Origin: Sphingomonas sp.
Lineage (GTDB): Bacteria; Pseudomonadota; Alphaproteobacteria; Sphingomonadales; Sphingomonadaceae
Direction of reading: 5' to 3'
Assembly (NCBI GenBank): GCA_025936675.1
Contig: JAICSX010000012.1
Coordinates: 1-53,462, forward strand
DNA length: 53,462 nt
This document shows, one piece after another, positions 30,095-39,000 of the stretch. Every line of letters starts with the position of its first letter. Position 1 is the stretch's first letter. The notes beneath the pieces are model-generated. The model was not told the origin of the DNA, ran no database searches, and was given only the letters and a program-made list of their open reading frames with translations. Both the position numbers and the translations under genes were made by a program.

Positions 30095-31735
30095 CTAAGC
30101 GGCTGTGGCTCGGCTGGCGCTTTGTTGAACTTGTTGCTGCGCCGTCTTGGGCGCCGCTTGCCGGACCCCCTCGTCCACCTGGTCAGCGAACTGCGCGAAA
30201 TTCTCGACGAAGAGGTCGACGAGCTTCGCCGCCATTGCGTCATATTCGACCGGGTCCGACCAAGTACTGCGAGGATCGAGCAGCTTGCTGTCGACACCGG
30301 GCACCGACACCGGCACCTCGAAGCCAAAGTTCGGGTCCTTGCGGAACTCGACGTTCTTGAGACTGCCGTCGAGCGCCGCGTTCAGGAGCGCGCGCGTCTC
30401 CTTGATCGGCATGCGCTTTCCGACGCCGTATTTCCCGCCAGTCCAGCCAGTGTTGACCAGCCAGCAGTCGACGCCGCCCTTGGCGATCCGCTTCTTGAGC
30501 AGATTGCCGTAGATCGACGGATGGCGCGGCATGAACGGCGCACCGAAGCAGGTGGAGAAGGTCGCTTGCGGCTCGGTGACGCCGATCTCCGTCCCCGCGA
30601 CCTTCGCCGTGTACCCCGAAAGGAAGTGGTACATCGCCTGGTCGGGCGTCAGCTTGGCGATCGGGGGAAGCACGCCGAACGCGTCCGCCGTCAGCATGAC
30701 AACGTTCTTGGGCAGCGGACCCATGTTCCTTTCCGACGAGTTCGGAATGAAATCGATCGGGTAAGCCCCACGGCTGTTCTCAGCGAACTTGGCGTCATCG
30801 AGATCGAGCTCGCGGGTCTCGAGGTCGATCACGACATTTTCCAGCACCGTTCCGAACCGCTTGGTAGTTGCATAGATCTCGGGTTCAGATTCGGCCGAGA
30901 GGCGGATCATCTTGGCGTAGCAACCGCCCTCGAAGTTGAATACCGCCGTGTCAGACCAGCCATGCTCGTCGTCGCCAATCAGCGTGCGATTGGGATCGGC
31001 GGACAAAGTCGTCTTGCCGGTGCCGCTGAGCCCGAAGAAAATCGCGGTGTCGCCCTCGGGACCGATGTTCGCCGAGCAATGCATTGGCATGATGCCCTGC
31101 GGCGGCAGGATGAAGTTCAGGAGCCCAAACACGGACTTCTTCATCTCGCCCGCGTAGGCCGTGCCGCCGATCAGGATCAGCTTCTTCGAGAAGTTGACCG
31201 CGACCACCGTCTCGCTGCGCGAGCCATGGCGCTTCGGATCGGCGCGGAAGCTCGGCAGGTCGATGATCGTATATTCCGGCTTGAATCCGGGCAGCTCGTC
31301 TGTCTCGGGGCGAACGAGCAAGGTACGGATGAAGAGGTTATGCCACGCAAGCTCGTTAATCACTCGGACACGGACGCGATGCTCGGGCTGCGAGCCGCCG
31401 TAGAGATCCGCAACGTAGAGCTGCTCCTTGTCGGCGAGCGCGAGGAGGAAATCGTCGTGAAGCCGGTCGAATGCCTCCGGGTCCATCGGCTTGTTGCCGT
31501 TGTTCCACCAGATGACGTTCTCCGTGAGCGCGTCCTTGACCGTGAACTTGTCCTGCGCGCTCCGGCCAGTGTGCTTGCCCGTGCGCACGACCAGCGGGCC
31601 TTCCTTCGCAAGCAGGCCTTCGCCCCGGCGGACGGCATGCTCGACAAGCGGCGCGGTCGTGAAATTCCAGAAGATTTCGGCGCCTGTTGCGATACCTTGC
31701 GCCTCAAGTCCGCTGCTGGGAACGCGGTCACTCAC
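30095..31735 (-). CDS. pckA: Phosphoenolpyruvate carboxykinase (ATP)
   Basis: A 546-aa cytoplasmic enzyme that converts oxaloacetate and ATP to phosphoenolpyruvate, the entry step of gluconeogenesis. Landmarks: [31 protein letters not shown], the P-loop GLSGTGKTT (residues 235-243), [12 protein letters not shown] and [12 protein letters not shown] 31735 is the start. It is divergent from chvI with a 262-bp spacer, an arrangement also found in rhizobia, where ChvGI influences central carbon metabolism. A 603-codon open frame on the opposite strand is a GC-bias artefact. Confidence 0.97.
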   Translation of the reverse strand: MSDRVPSSGLEAQGIATGAEIFWNFTTAPLVEHAVRRGEGLLAKEGPLVVRTGKHTGRSAQDKFTVKDALTENVIWWNNGNKPMDPEAFDRLHDDFLLALADKEQLYVADLYGGSQPEHRVRVRVINELAWHNLFIRTLLVRPETDELPGFKPEYTIIDLPSFRADPKRHGSRSETVVAVNFSKKLILIGGTAYAGEMKKSVFGLLNFILPPQGIMPMHCSANIGPEGDTAIFFGLSGTGKTTLSADPNRTLIGDDEHGWSDTAVFNFEGGCYAKMIRLSAESEPEIYATTKRFGTVLENVVIDLETRELDLDDAKFAENSRGAYPIDFIPNSSERNMGPLPKNVVMLTADAFGVLPPIAKLTPDQAMYHFLSGYTAKVAGTEIGVTEPQATFSTCFGAPFMPRHPSIYGNLLKKRIAKGGVDCWLVNTGWTGGKYGVGKRMPIKETRALLNAALDGSLKNVEFRKDPNFGFEVPVSVPGVDSKLLDPRSTWSDPVEYDAMAAKLVDLFVENFAQFADQVDEGVRQAAPKTAQQQVQQSASRATAA

Positions 31736-31790
31736 GTCGAGATTGTCCTTCCTGAATGGTCAAAGCGGCGGCGACCGGTGGGCTGCCGCC

Positions 31791-31802
31791 GCATACGTAT
31801 GC
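31791..31802. promoter_or_regulatory. 12-bp perfect palindrome, candidate operator
   Basis: The sequence gcatacgtatgc is a perfect 12-bp palindrome lying 56 bp upstream of the pckA start and 196 bp upstream of chvI in the 262-bp divergent spacer. Its central CG and symmetric arms resemble operators of LacI/GalR-type regulators, but no regulator of that type is in the window. A role in pckA control is inference from position only. The rest of the spacer shows a repeated tagcgct (near 31849 and 31880) and no gene. Confidence 0.35.
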
Positions 31803-31997
31803 GTAAACGCGCCTATAACCCCGAAAATCTGACGTGGTCAAAACAACATAGCGCTTCAAACCATCGATCAAGCATGCGGTAGCGCTAACAATGTCCCGCA
31901 TTCGAACATTCGCTCGATCAGAGCGCGAAAATGCCGCTCCGCTTGTTTGCATTCCAGCCTATGGCTATCGCAGCTGGGTCCATCGGCTGAGGCACGG

Positions 31998-32708
31998 ATG
32001 AGCCAAGTGATCGCCCTGGTCGACGACGACCGCAACATCCTGACGTCGGTCTCGATCGCCCTCCAGCAGGAAGGTTTCGTCACGCGGGTCTATTCCGATC
32101 CGCAGCTTGCGCTGAAAGCGCTCGCCGACAATCCGCCCGACCTTGGCGTATTCGACATCAAGATGCCGTCGCTGGACGGGATGGAGCTCTTGCGCCGAGT
32201 TCGCGAGTTCAGCTCGCTTCCCGTGATCTTCCTGACCTCCAAGGACGACGAGCTGGACGAGGCACTCGGTCTCGCCATGGGCGCAGACGATTATATCTCC
32301 AAACCCTTCTCTCAGCGGCTGTTAATCGCGCGAATTCGGGCCATACTCCGACGACAGGAGCTCGAACGCGGCGAAGCAGTCGCGACCGATGGAGAGCCGG
32401 AGCCGGCGCGGATCGAACGCGGGCGTCTCGTCATGGATCCGGCGCGTCACAAGGTACAGTGGAGCGGCCGCGACGTCAGTCTCACCGTCACCGAGTTCCT
32501 GATCCTCGAGGCGCTGGCACAGCGTCCGGGGGTGGTCAAATCGCGCAACCAGTTGCTCGACGTCGCCTATAACGACGACATCTATGTCGACGACCGCACC
32601 ATCGACAGCCACATCAAGCGCATTCGAAGAAAGTTTCGGGCGGTTGATCCGGAGTTCGACTCAATCGAGACCCTCTATGGCGTCGGCTATCGATTTGACG
32701 AGCAATAA
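31998..32708 (+). CDS. chvI: Response regulator ChvI (OmpR family)
   Basis: A 236-aa two-component regulator of the ChvG-ChvI system, which responds to acidity and envelope stress in alphaproteobacteria. The ATG at 31998 gives the normal start [21 protein letters not shown]. The receiver domain has Asp53 in GVFDIKMP as phosphoacceptor, the [12 protein letters not shown] switch strand and DDYISKPF. The winged-helix domain ([21 protein letters not shown] to GVGYRF) includes the recognition helix in [16 protein letters not shown]. It overlaps chvG by 32 bp. Confidence 0.95.
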   Translation: MSQVIALVDDDRNILTSVSIALQQEGFVTRVYSDPQLALKALADNPPDLGVFDIKMPSLDGMELLRRVREFSSLPVIFLTSKDDELDEALGLAMGADDYISKPFSQRLLIARIRAILRRQELERGEAVATDGEPEPARIERGRLVMDPARHKVQWSGRDVSLTVTEFLILEALAQRPGVVKSRNQLLDVAYNDDIYVDDRTIDSHIKRIRRKFRAVDPEFDSIETLYGVGYRFDEQ

Positions 32709-34251
32709 CGAGGAGCGGGATCTCCGCCTGAAGTGGTCCGGTCGCTGGACCCTGGCGCACCGCATCCTGACTCTGAACCTCATCACCGTGCTGCTGGTCG
32801 CGCTCAGCACCTTGTATCTCGACGTCTTCCGCAATCACCTCAGCAGGGAGCGCGTGCGCCAGACGCGGATCGAAGCGACGGCTACCGCGCTCGCGATCGA
32901 GGCCGCTGGGCCGGAAGACCGCGAAGCGATCCTCGCCAAGGTCACCAAGGCGACGGAAAGCCGGATGCGGCTGTTCGGACCTGACGGGCGGCTGATTGCC
33001 GACAGTTGGCATCTCACTGGCCCAACGTACGAGCTCAAGGATCCGAGCACGCAGGGCTGGACGAAGGAAGTTGCGCGTGCGCTCGACCGTGGCTTCAACT
33101 TCCTCGTCGGCGCCAAGCATCTCGACCAGTTCGTCGAACCGCCCGTCGACGAGCTACGTTACTGGCCTGAAGCAGTCCGCGCCAGGGAGACAGGGAAGAC
33201 CGCGACTGCCGTCCGCAATGCGCCGGACCTCACACCGGTGATTTCTGCCGCCGTGCCGCTCGAAGGTGGGGTGCTGCTCAACACCGACAACGACCGTGCG
33301 TTCACCCGAACGGTGCACCGGCAGCGGGCGATCATCGTCGCCGCCATGGCAGTCCTCGTCATGTTTTCGGTGCTCTTGTCGCTGTTCCTGGCGCGGACGA
33401 TCGTTCGGCCGCTGAGGAGGCTGGCGCTTGCGGCGCATCGCGTAAGACTCGGCAGATCGCGGGAGGTGAATGTGCCGCGCTTGCCGTCACGGAGCGATGA
33501 GATCGGGCTCCTCGCGCGGGCGGTGTCAGACATGAGCCAGTCGCTTCGCCACCGGATCGACAATATCGAAGCCTTCGCTGCGGACGTGACGCACGAGCTA
33601 AAGAACCCACTTGCCTCCCTCCGATCAGCCGTCGACGGGCTCGACCGGGTTGAAGACCCGGAGCTACGCGATAAACTTCGCAAGATCGTTCGCGAGGACG
33701 TGAAGCGCCTCGACCGGCTGATCAGCGACATCAGCGAGGCCGCGCGCACGGACGCGGAACTGGCGCGGGCGCAGTTCGAGCGCGTCGATCTCGGCGCGTT
33801 GATCGAGCAGCTCGTCCACAGCTGGGAGACGCGGCGCGAGACGGGCGACGCGCGGCTGGCCTTCGCAAGACCACGAAAGGACACGGCGGCGGTGATGGGC
33901 AAGCCAGACCGGCTCGCCCGGGCAATCAACGCAATCATCGACAATGCGGTGAGCTTTTCACCTCCCGGCGGCCTGGTCGAGATCGCCGTCGCCCGCGTCG
34001 GAGACGAAGTGAGGATCCGCGTCGACGACGAAGGACCTGGCGTCCCGCCGGAGGCTCGTGAGGCGATTTTTAACCGCTTCCATTCAGTACGGCCCGAAGG
34101 CGAGAATTTCGGCCGCCATTCCGGTCTTGGCCTGGCGATCGCTCAGGCCATCGTGAATGGCCATGACGGGGAGATTGACGTGCAGGATCGCGATGATGCT
34201 CCATCGGGCGCCCGCTTTACCATCCGGCTTCCGGCAGCTGACCGCGAATGA
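32677..34251 (+). CDS. chvG: Sensor histidine kinase ChvG
   Basis: A 524-aa membrane sensor kinase, partner of ChvI. Two transmembrane segments bracket a periplasmic sensor region (first [19 protein letters not shown], second [19 protein letters not shown]), followed by a HAMP linker, the H-box [13 protein letters not shown] with phospho-His306, and an ATPase domain with N-box [20 protein letters not shown] and [12 protein letters not shown]. The ATG at 32677 lies inside chvI; a TTG at 32695 is possible instead. The stop overlaps the hprK start (ATGA). Confidence 0.93.
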   Translation: MASAIDLTSNNEERDLRLKWSGRWTLAHRILTLNLITVLLVALSTLYLDVFRNHLSRERVRQTRIEATATALAIEAAGPEDREAILAKVTKATESRMRLFGPDGRLIADSWHLTGPTYELKDPSTQGWTKEVARALDRGFNFLVGAKHLDQFVEPPVDELRYWPEAVRARETGKTATAVRNAPDLTPVISAAVPLEGGVLLNTDNDRAFTRTVHRQRAIIVAAMAVLVMFSVLLSLFLARTIVRPLRRLALAAHRVRLGRSREVNVPRLPSRSDEIGLLARAVSDMSQSLRHRIDNIEAFAADVTHELKNPLASLRSAVDGLDRVEDPELRDKLRKIVREDVKRLDRLISDISEAARTDAELARAQFERVDLGALIEQLVHSWETRRETGDARLAFARPRKDTAAVMGKPDRLARAINAIIDNAVSFSPPGGLVEIAVARVGDEVRIRVDDEGPGVPPEAREAIFNRFHSVRPEGENFGRHSGLGLAIAQAIVNGHDGEIDVQDRDDAPSGARFTIRLPAADRE

Positions 34252-34706
34252 ACCAGCTTAGCCCCACCCGCGGTCCGCGGCTTTCGGCCGAAACCATCCA
34301 TGCCAGCACCGTCGCCAGCAACGGCCGCGCGGTGCTGATCACGGGCCCGTCAGGCTCCGGCAAATCTGATCTCGCGCTTCGGTTGCTCGAGCGCGGTTTC
34401 ACGCTCGTCAGCGACGATCAGACGATCGTCAAGAAGGATGGCAACCTGCTGGTCGCTTCGGCACCACCGACGATCGCCGGCAAGCTCGAGGTACGTGGAC
34501 TTGGCATCGTTGACATGGAACAGACGGAAAATGTGCCAGTCGCGCTCCTCGTAGAACTGACCAGCGACATCCAACGGATTCCCGACGACAGCCGGGAGCG
34601 GCCGCTGCTCGGCGTCAGGCTTCCGCTGATCAGCATCGATGCGATGACTGCGTCGGCGGCGGCAAAGGTCGCACTCGCCCTCGACCGAATGGGCCTCAAG
34701 CTTTAG
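34248..34706 (+). CDS. hprK: HPr kinase/phosphorylase, short alphaproteobacterial type
   Basis: A 152-aa enzyme that phosphorylates HPr on its regulatory serine and can remove the phosphate. It consists of the catalytic domain alone: Walker A GPSGSGKS (residues 33-40), LALRLLERGFTLVSDDQT and VRGLGIVDM. The N-terminal domain of the Gram-positive enzyme is absent, as is normal in alphaproteobacteria. It lies between chvG and rapZ with ATGA overlap at its start, so it is made with the ChvGI system and the downstream HPr it acts on. Confidence 0.94.
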   Translation: MNQLSPTRGPRLSAETIHASTVASNGRAVLITGPSGSGKSDLALRLLERGFTLVSDDQTIVKKDGNLLVASAPPTIAGKLEVRGLGIVDMEQTENVPVALLVELTSDIQRIPDDSRERPLLGVRLPLISIDAMTASAAAKVALALDRMGLKL

Positions 34707-34717
34707 GACTCGCGGCG

Positions 34718-35644
34718 GTGAATTCCCGCCGGCCCCTTCCCCGCCTGCTGCTCGTGACCGGCATGTCTGGTGCGGGCAAGTCGACCGTGCTCGACGCGCT
34801 CGAGGACATGGGCTGGGATACAGTGGACAATCTCCCCGCCGACCTGCTCGTGGAGTTCGTCCATGGGCGCGACCAGTGCCGGGCGACGAATGCGGCGGTG
34901 GGAATGGATGTCCGAAGCCGCGGCTTCGACCCCGAGACGCTCGGGGATACTTTCCATGCCGTCGAGGGCGTCGAGCCCGAGATCCTCTACCTCGATTGCT
35001 CGGGCGGGGAGCTGATCCGCCGTTATGACGAGACCCGCCGCCTTCACCCGCTCGCTCCCGACCGACCGCCGGAGGACGGGATTGCCCGCGAGCGCCAGTT
35101 CACCTGGGCGCTTCGGAGCGCGTCCGACAGCCTCATCGACACCACCGACCTCTCGCCCGCCGAGCTTCGCGACGAGCTCCGGCGAAGGTTCGGCGGCGAT
35201 GCCGACCAGCCAGTCCTGACCATCTCCTCCTTCTCCTTTGCCCGCGGGATTTCGCGAACCGCGGACCTGGTCTTCGACCTGCGGTTCATCCCCAACCCGC
35301 ACTGGGTGGAAGAGCTTCGCCCGTTGACCGGCGCCGACCAGCCGGTCCGTTCCTTTCTGGAACAGGAGCCGGTGTGGGGCGAGACGATGGACCGTATCGA
35401 ATCGCTTCTCATCGACTGGATTCCCCGCTACTGGGCCGCGGGCAAAAGTTACGTGACCGTCGCATTTGGATGTACTGGAGGGCGGCACCGGTCGGTTGCC
35501 GCGGCTGTCGAGATGGCGGAACGGTTGCGTCGTGCCGGATTTGCACCGAATGTCCGTCACCGTGATCTGGCTTCGCCGCCGAGGGACACGATTGAGCGGC
35601 ATCCCGGGCGCGCTCCGGCGAGCGAGGACGAGTTGAATCGATGA
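34718..35644 (+). CDS. rapZ: RapZ/YvcJ-family nucleotide-binding protein
   Basis: A 308-aa P-loop protein. GTG 34718 gives the standard start and Walker A GMSGAGKST (residues 15-23), followed by ALEDMGWDTVDNLPADLL. The C-terminal domain contains VAFGCTGGRHRSVA, the conserved phosphate- and ligand-binding motif. In E. coli RapZ is an RNase adaptor controlling glmS through small RNAs; whether this applies to alphaproteobacteria is unproven. It precedes the PTS EIIA gene by a 4-bp overlap. Confidence 0.93.
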   Translation: MNSRRPLPRLLLVTGMSGAGKSTVLDALEDMGWDTVDNLPADLLVEFVHGRDQCRATNAAVGMDVRSRGFDPETLGDTFHAVEGVEPEILYLDCSGGELIRRYDETRRLHPLAPDRPPEDGIARERQFTWALRSASDSLIDTTDLSPAELRDELRRRFGGDADQPVLTISSFSFARGISRTADLVFDLRFIPNPHWVEELRPLTGADQPVRSFLEQEPVWGETMDRIESLLIDWIPRYWAAGKSYVTVAFGCTGGRHRSVAAAVEMAERLRRAGFAPNVRHRDLASPPRDTIERHPGRAPASEDELNR

Positions 35645-36048
35645 TTGGATTAGTGCTGGTGACCCACGGCCGCCTCGCGGCCGCATTCGTCACTGCAATG
35701 GAACATGTGGTCGGTCCGCAGGAAGCGATTGAAGCGATCTGCATCGGCCCCGACGACGACATGGAACGCCGCCGCAAGGACATCGCCAAGGCGATCGGCA
35801 AGGTCGAGCAGGGCCAGGGCGTGATCATCCTCACCGACCTCTTCGGCGGAACGCCGTCGAACCTCGCGATCAGCCTCATGAAGAGCGAGAACATCGAGGT
35901 CATTGCGGGCGTAAACCTCCCGATGCTCATCCGCCTCGAGGGAGCACGCAAGGTGATGCCAGTCCACGCGGCTGTTGCCGCTGCGCGCGAGGCTGGCCGC
36001 AAATATATCTCAGTCGCAAGCGAGATCCTCGGCGAGGCCGCTGCTTGA
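35641..36048 (+). CDS. PTS system EIIA, mannose type
   Basis: A 135-aa phosphocarrier of the mannose-family EIIA fold. The N-terminus MIGLVLVTHGRLA contains the phosphorylatable His9, and the ILTDLFGGTPSNLAISL block is the other family signature. No membrane EIIC or EIID is present, so it acts as a regulatory phosphocarrier (often called EIIA-Man or ManX in rhizobia) rather than in sugar import. It is overlapped at both ends by its neighbours (rapZ and ptsH), which implies coupled translation. Confidence 0.93.
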   Translation: MIGLVLVTHGRLAAAFVTAMEHVVGPQEAIEAICIGPDDDMERRRKDIAKAIGKVEQGQGVIILTDLFGGTPSNLAISLMKSENIEVIAGVNLPMLIRLEGARKVMPVHAAVAAAREAGRKYISVASEILGEAAA

Positions 36049-36317
36049 CGGCGGTCAGCCGCGAGGTCCTGATCGACAACCAGCGCGGCCTCCACGCCCG
36101 CGCAAGCGCCAAGTTCGTCAACGTCGCGAGCCAGATCGACGCCAAGGTGGAAGTCGAGAAGGACGGCCACCGGGTCTGCGGGACGTCGATCATGGGCCTG
36201 ATGATGCTCGGCGCGGCCAAAGGCGATTCGATCGTCATTCATGTCGAGGGCGACCGTGCGGATGAAGCGCTGGCGACGCTTGTCCAGCTCGTCGAGGAGC
36301 GGTTCGGCGAAGTCTGA
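36045..36317 (+). CDS. ptsH: HPr-like phosphocarrier protein
   Basis: A 90-aa HPr-like protein. TTG 36045 overlaps the EIIA stop. His17 in NQRGLHARASAKF is the site phosphorylated by enzyme I, and Ser48 in CGTSIMGLMML corresponds to the regulatory Ser46 of classical HPr, the target of HprK encoded three genes upstream. The enzyme I gene is not next to it; in many alphaproteobacteria ptsP lies elsewhere. The stop overlaps the next start as TGATG. Confidence 0.95.
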   Translation: MTAVSREVLIDNQRGLHARASAKFVNVASQIDAKVEVEKDGHRVCGTSIMGLMMLGAAKGDSIVIHVEGDRADEALATLVQLVEERFGEV

Positions 36318-37114
36318 TGGTTCGCCAGGTCACCGCCTTTTCCAATTCCACCGTCAAGCTGCTGCGCTCGCTTCGAGACAAGAAGGGGCGGCGTGCGGAG
36401 GGGCTTTTCCTCGCCGAGGGCCTCAGGATACTGACCGAGGCGCGCGACAGCGGCCTGCTTCCTGAAATCATCGCCTTTTCGCCAGAGGGCGCCAAGCATC
36501 CGCTGGCTGCCGAGATCATCGCGGCGACGGAAGCGGCCGGCGGGGACGCGATCGAAACGACTGCGGACATCCTTTCCAAGATGAGCGGCAAGGACAATCC
36601 GCAGATGCTGCTCGGTGCCTACCGGCAGCCGGAGACCTCGCTCGAAGCGATCGATCGAGCCAAGGCACCGCTGTGGATCGTTGCCCAGGCGCTCCGCGAC
36701 CCCGGCAATATCGGGACGATACTCAGGACCGGGGACGCCGTCGGCGCCGGCGGATTGATCCTGATCGATGATTGTGCCGATCCTTTCTCGGTCGAGGCAG
36801 TTCGTGCCTCGATGGGTGCGATCTTCACTCAGCCGGTCGCGACAGCGCGCTGGAGCGAGTTCATGGCCTGGCTTCGCGCCAGTGAAGGCCAACTCGTCGG
36901 GACGAGCCTCAAAGCGACAGACGACTATCTCGACGCCGAGTACTGCACGCCCTGCTTCCTGCTAATCGGCAACGAGCAGCAGGGTCTTCCCGCCGATTAC
37001 GAGGCCGAATGCGACCTCCTGGTCAAAATCCCGATGGCGGGGCGTGCCGACAGCCTCAACGCGGCCATGGCCACCGCAGTCATGGCCTTTGCAATCAAGG
37101 CGAGCTGGCGCTGA
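36317..37114 (+). CDS. TrmH/SpoU-family RNA methyltransferase
   Basis: A 265-aa SPOUT methyltransferase that 2'-O-methylates RNA, likely rRNA or tRNA. An N-terminal substrate-binding region (SNSTVKLLRSLRDKKGRRAEGLFLAEGLRIL) is followed by the SPOUT knot: DPGNIGTILRTGDAVG, LLIGNEQQGLP and PMAGRADSLNAAMATAVM. The three motifs are the SpoU motifs. Its target nucleotide cannot be deduced. It starts in a TGATG overlap with ptsH and overlaps the next gene likewise. Confidence 0.9.
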   Translation: MVRQVTAFSNSTVKLLRSLRDKKGRRAEGLFLAEGLRILTEARDSGLLPEIIAFSPEGAKHPLAAEIIAATEAAGGDAIETTADILSKMSGKDNPQMLLGAYRQPETSLEAIDRAKAPLWIVAQALRDPGNIGTILRTGDAVGAGGLILIDDCADPFSVEAVRASMGAIFTQPVATARWSEFMAWLRASEGQLVGTSLKATDDYLDAEYCTPCFLLIGNEQQGLPADYEAECDLLVKIPMAGRADSLNAAMATAVMAFAIKASWR

Positions 37115-37458
37115 TGACCAAACAAGCACTCACGATTCTACTGGCCGGAACGATCGGCGCCTGTGCGCCACTGCCAGCACCTCCGCCGCCGCCCTATCAC
37201 GCGCTCGGCACCGAGCCGTTCTGGAACCTGCTCATCGACGAGCATGACGTCACTTTTACGCAGCCCGACGCGCAGCCGATTAGGCAGCCGGTGCCAAAGG
37301 TGATCATCGGCATTGCCGGCGAGATCTACCGGACCTCACGAATCGACGTGAACATCGTCCATATCCGGTGCAGCGACGGAATGAGCGACCGCGTCTACCC
37401 GGACAAGGTTCAGGTCACAGTCGACGGGAAGAGATTCGACGGCTGTGGCGGCCTTTAA
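37114..37458 (+). CDS. Small lipoprotein, COG3650-like
   Basis: A 114-aa predicted lipoprotein. ATG 37114 overlaps the methyltransferase stop (TGATG). The signal peptide ends in a lipobox IGAC, followed by a proline-rich linker (PLPAPPPPPYH) and a small beta domain starting GTEPFWNLLID, the hallmark I associate with COG3650-type periplasmic proteins. Two cysteines (IRCSDG and DGCGG) could form a disulfide. No function is known. It ends the eight-gene overlapping run that begins with chvI, and an inverted repeat follows. Confidence 0.72.
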   Translation: MTKQALTILLAGTIGACAPLPAPPPPPYHALGTEPFWNLLIDEHDVTFTQPDAQPIRQPVPKVIIGIAGEIYRTSRIDVNIVHIRCSDGMSDRVYPDKVQVTVDGKRFDGCGGL

Positions 37459-37502
37459 GTTCATTAAGTTCACGGAGAGCAGCGCTTTTGCAGTGAACTT
37501 AA
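37455..37502. repeat. Tandem ttaagttca pair with an inverted copy
   Basis: The 9-bp word ttaagttca occurs at 37455-37463 and again directly at 37464-37472, and its reverse complement tgaacttaa occurs at 37494-37502. Extended by one base, 37464-37473 and 37493-37502 form a perfect 10-bp inverted repeat with a 19-nt loop. The stem could be a weak transcription terminator for the chvI run, but it has no U-tract and is AT-rich. A regulator binding site is the other possibility. The remaining 90 bp before the end of rmuC hold nothing I can identify. Confidence 0.5.
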
Positions 37503-37592
37503 GTCGCGCCGGAAGCTCGATCAGCAGTTCTTGATCAACGCGTCAAAGAGCCCTGGCCACGGCAGCAGTCGAAACCCTATTTTGCAAGGTTC

Positions 37593-38906
37593 CTATTCGG
37601 CGGCGACTTGCGGCGGGTCATCGTTCGACGGTGTCGCCGCGAGCTTGGTCAGCGGACGAGGCGCGATTTCGACCATCGGCGGAGTATCGAGAGTCTTTGC
37701 GCTTCCGGCGCCGAGCGATTCGAACCGCTTCGCCTGGGTGAGCACCTGGCTCTCGTAGCTGCCGACCATCTGGTTGTATGCGCTGTTGGCGGTCGCGAGG
37801 TTCTTGCCGACCCGCGCCATATGTTCATTCATGGTAGCAAGCCGCGAATGCAACTCCTTGCCGAGATTAGCGATTTCCTGCGCTGCCTCGGCTAGACGCT
37901 CTTGGCGCCAGATGCTCGCCACGGTCTTGGCGATGGCGACCAGGTTGGTGGGCGTCGCCAGCAGCACACGCCGTTGGAACGCCCAGTCCCACAGGGCCGG
38001 GTCCTGCTCCAGCGCGGCGGCGAGGAAATGCTCGCCCGGAATGTACATGATCACATAATCGGCGGCGTCACCGAACTGCGCCCAGTAGGCCTTTGAGCCA
38101 AGCTGCTGAGCATGATTGCGCATCGACGCGACGTGGGCGCGGAAGCAAGCTTCGCGCTTCTCATCGTCGACCTCCTCGCAGGCATCGAGATAGGCGTTGA
38201 GCGAGCATTTGGCGTCGATCACCAGCTTGCGACCGCCCGGCAGCGAGACGATCACATCGGGCCGCAGCCGTCCGTCGTCGGTATCGACCGAAACTTCGGT
38301 CTGGAAATCGACATGCTCGGTAAGGCCGGCCTGCTCGAGGACGTTGCGAAGGCTCTGCTCGCCCCAGCGTCCGCGCGCCTTCGGCGACGCGCGAAGCGCG
38401 TTGACGAGGTGGCGAGTCTCATCGCGGACCTGCCCCTGCCCGAGCTTCACCTGCTCGACCACTTCGCGGATGCCGGCATAATGGTCGACCCGCTCCTTCT
38501 CGATCGTCTGGAGCTTCTCCTGATAGGTCTTGAGCAAAGTCTCGACGGGAGAAACCGCCTGCGTGAACTTTTCCCCGGCCTGATCGAGGAAGCTCTTGCG
38601 CGCATCGCCCAGCAGCTTGTTCGCAATTTCGTGGAACTGCGCGGAGAGGCTCTCTTTCGCATCCTTCAAGGCCTCGATCTGCTGGGCAAACGCTTTTTCG
38701 CGCTCCTCCTGCGCGGCTTTCAGCGCCGCGAGCTCGCTGACCGCGCCGCGGTTTGCGTCCCGCTCCTTTACGACCCCGTCGAGCTGGAGCCGCAGATTTT
38801 CGACGGTCTGCTTCGCTCCCGCGGCCTCTCGGCTCGCCCACAGCCACCCCAGCGCCGCACCGACGATGAGCGCAAGAAGAACAAATGCTATGACGGTCGA
38901 ATCCAT
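37593..38906 (-). CDS. rmuC: DNA recombination protein RmuC
   Basis: A 437-aa membrane-anchored protein with a PD-(D/E)XK nuclease-like fold, associated with limiting inversions at short repeats in E. coli. An N-terminal transmembrane segment (VIAFVLLALIVGAALGWLWA) is followed by a long coiled coil (residues about 30-150) and the RmuC domain: ARGRWGEQSLRNVLEQAGL, DTDDGRLRPDVIVSLPGGRKLVIDAKCSL and VIMYIPGEHFLAAALE. The DxK of VIDAKC fits the nuclease core. It is divergent from the Cys-rich protein gene with a 94-bp spacer. Confidence 0.94.
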   Translation of the reverse strand: MDSTVIAFVLLALIVGAALGWLWASREAAGAKQTVENLRLQLDGVVKERDANRGAVSELAALKAAQEEREKAFAQQIEALKDAKESLSAQFHEIANKLLGDARKSFLDQAGEKFTQAVSPVETLLKTYQEKLQTIEKERVDHYAGIREVVEQVKLGQGQVRDETRHLVNALRASPKARGRWGEQSLRNVLEQAGLTEHVDFQTEVSVDTDDGRLRPDVIVSLPGGRKLVIDAKCSLNAYLDACEEVDDEKREACFRAHVASMRNHAQQLGSKAYWAQFGDAADYVIMYIPGEHFLAAALEQDPALWDWAFQRRVLLATPTNLVAIAKTVASIWRQERLAEAAQEIANLGKELHSRLATMNEHMARVGKNLATANSAYNQMVGSYESQVLTQAKRFESLGAGSAKTLDTPPMVEIAPRPLTKLAATPSNDDPPQVAAE

Positions 38907-38949
38907 GACCGTTACCCCCGTGGAACAGAATGAGAACGATAGGCTTGTT

Positions 38950-38974
38950 GGAGCCGACTCTCAAGCGGAACGTT
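38950..38974 (+). promoter_or_regulatory. Candidate EcfG-type stress promoter, one mismatch
   Basis: The sequence reads ggagc, 16 bases, cgtt, compared with the alphaproteobacterial EcfG consensus ggaac-N16/17-cgtt. The -35 has one mismatch (G for the second A). The -10 ends 26 bp before the ATG of the Cys-rich gene at 39001, a workable distance, and a ggaggag-like ribosome site follows. The call is weak because of the mismatch. Confidence 0.35.
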
Positions 38975-39000
38975 AGCGGAAAGGGAGCGAGGAGAAAGCC

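Noticed and set aside
30071..31882. 603-codon open frame antisense to pckA, and similar long antisense frames (for example opposite guaB at 22708-24102).
   Set aside because: They lie opposite confidently identified genes and have the Arg/Leu/Asp-rich composition expected from high third-position GC. No family motif is visible.
36045..36317. Absence of enzyme I after ptsH as a broken PTS.
   Set aside because: In alphaproteobacteria ptsP is often encoded at a separate locus, so absence here is not evidence of loss.
37717..37745. A gattcgaaccgcttcg stretch resembling a tRNA T-loop.
   Set aside because: It is inside the rmuC coding sequence and no acceptor stem, D-arm or anticodon arm can be drawn around it.
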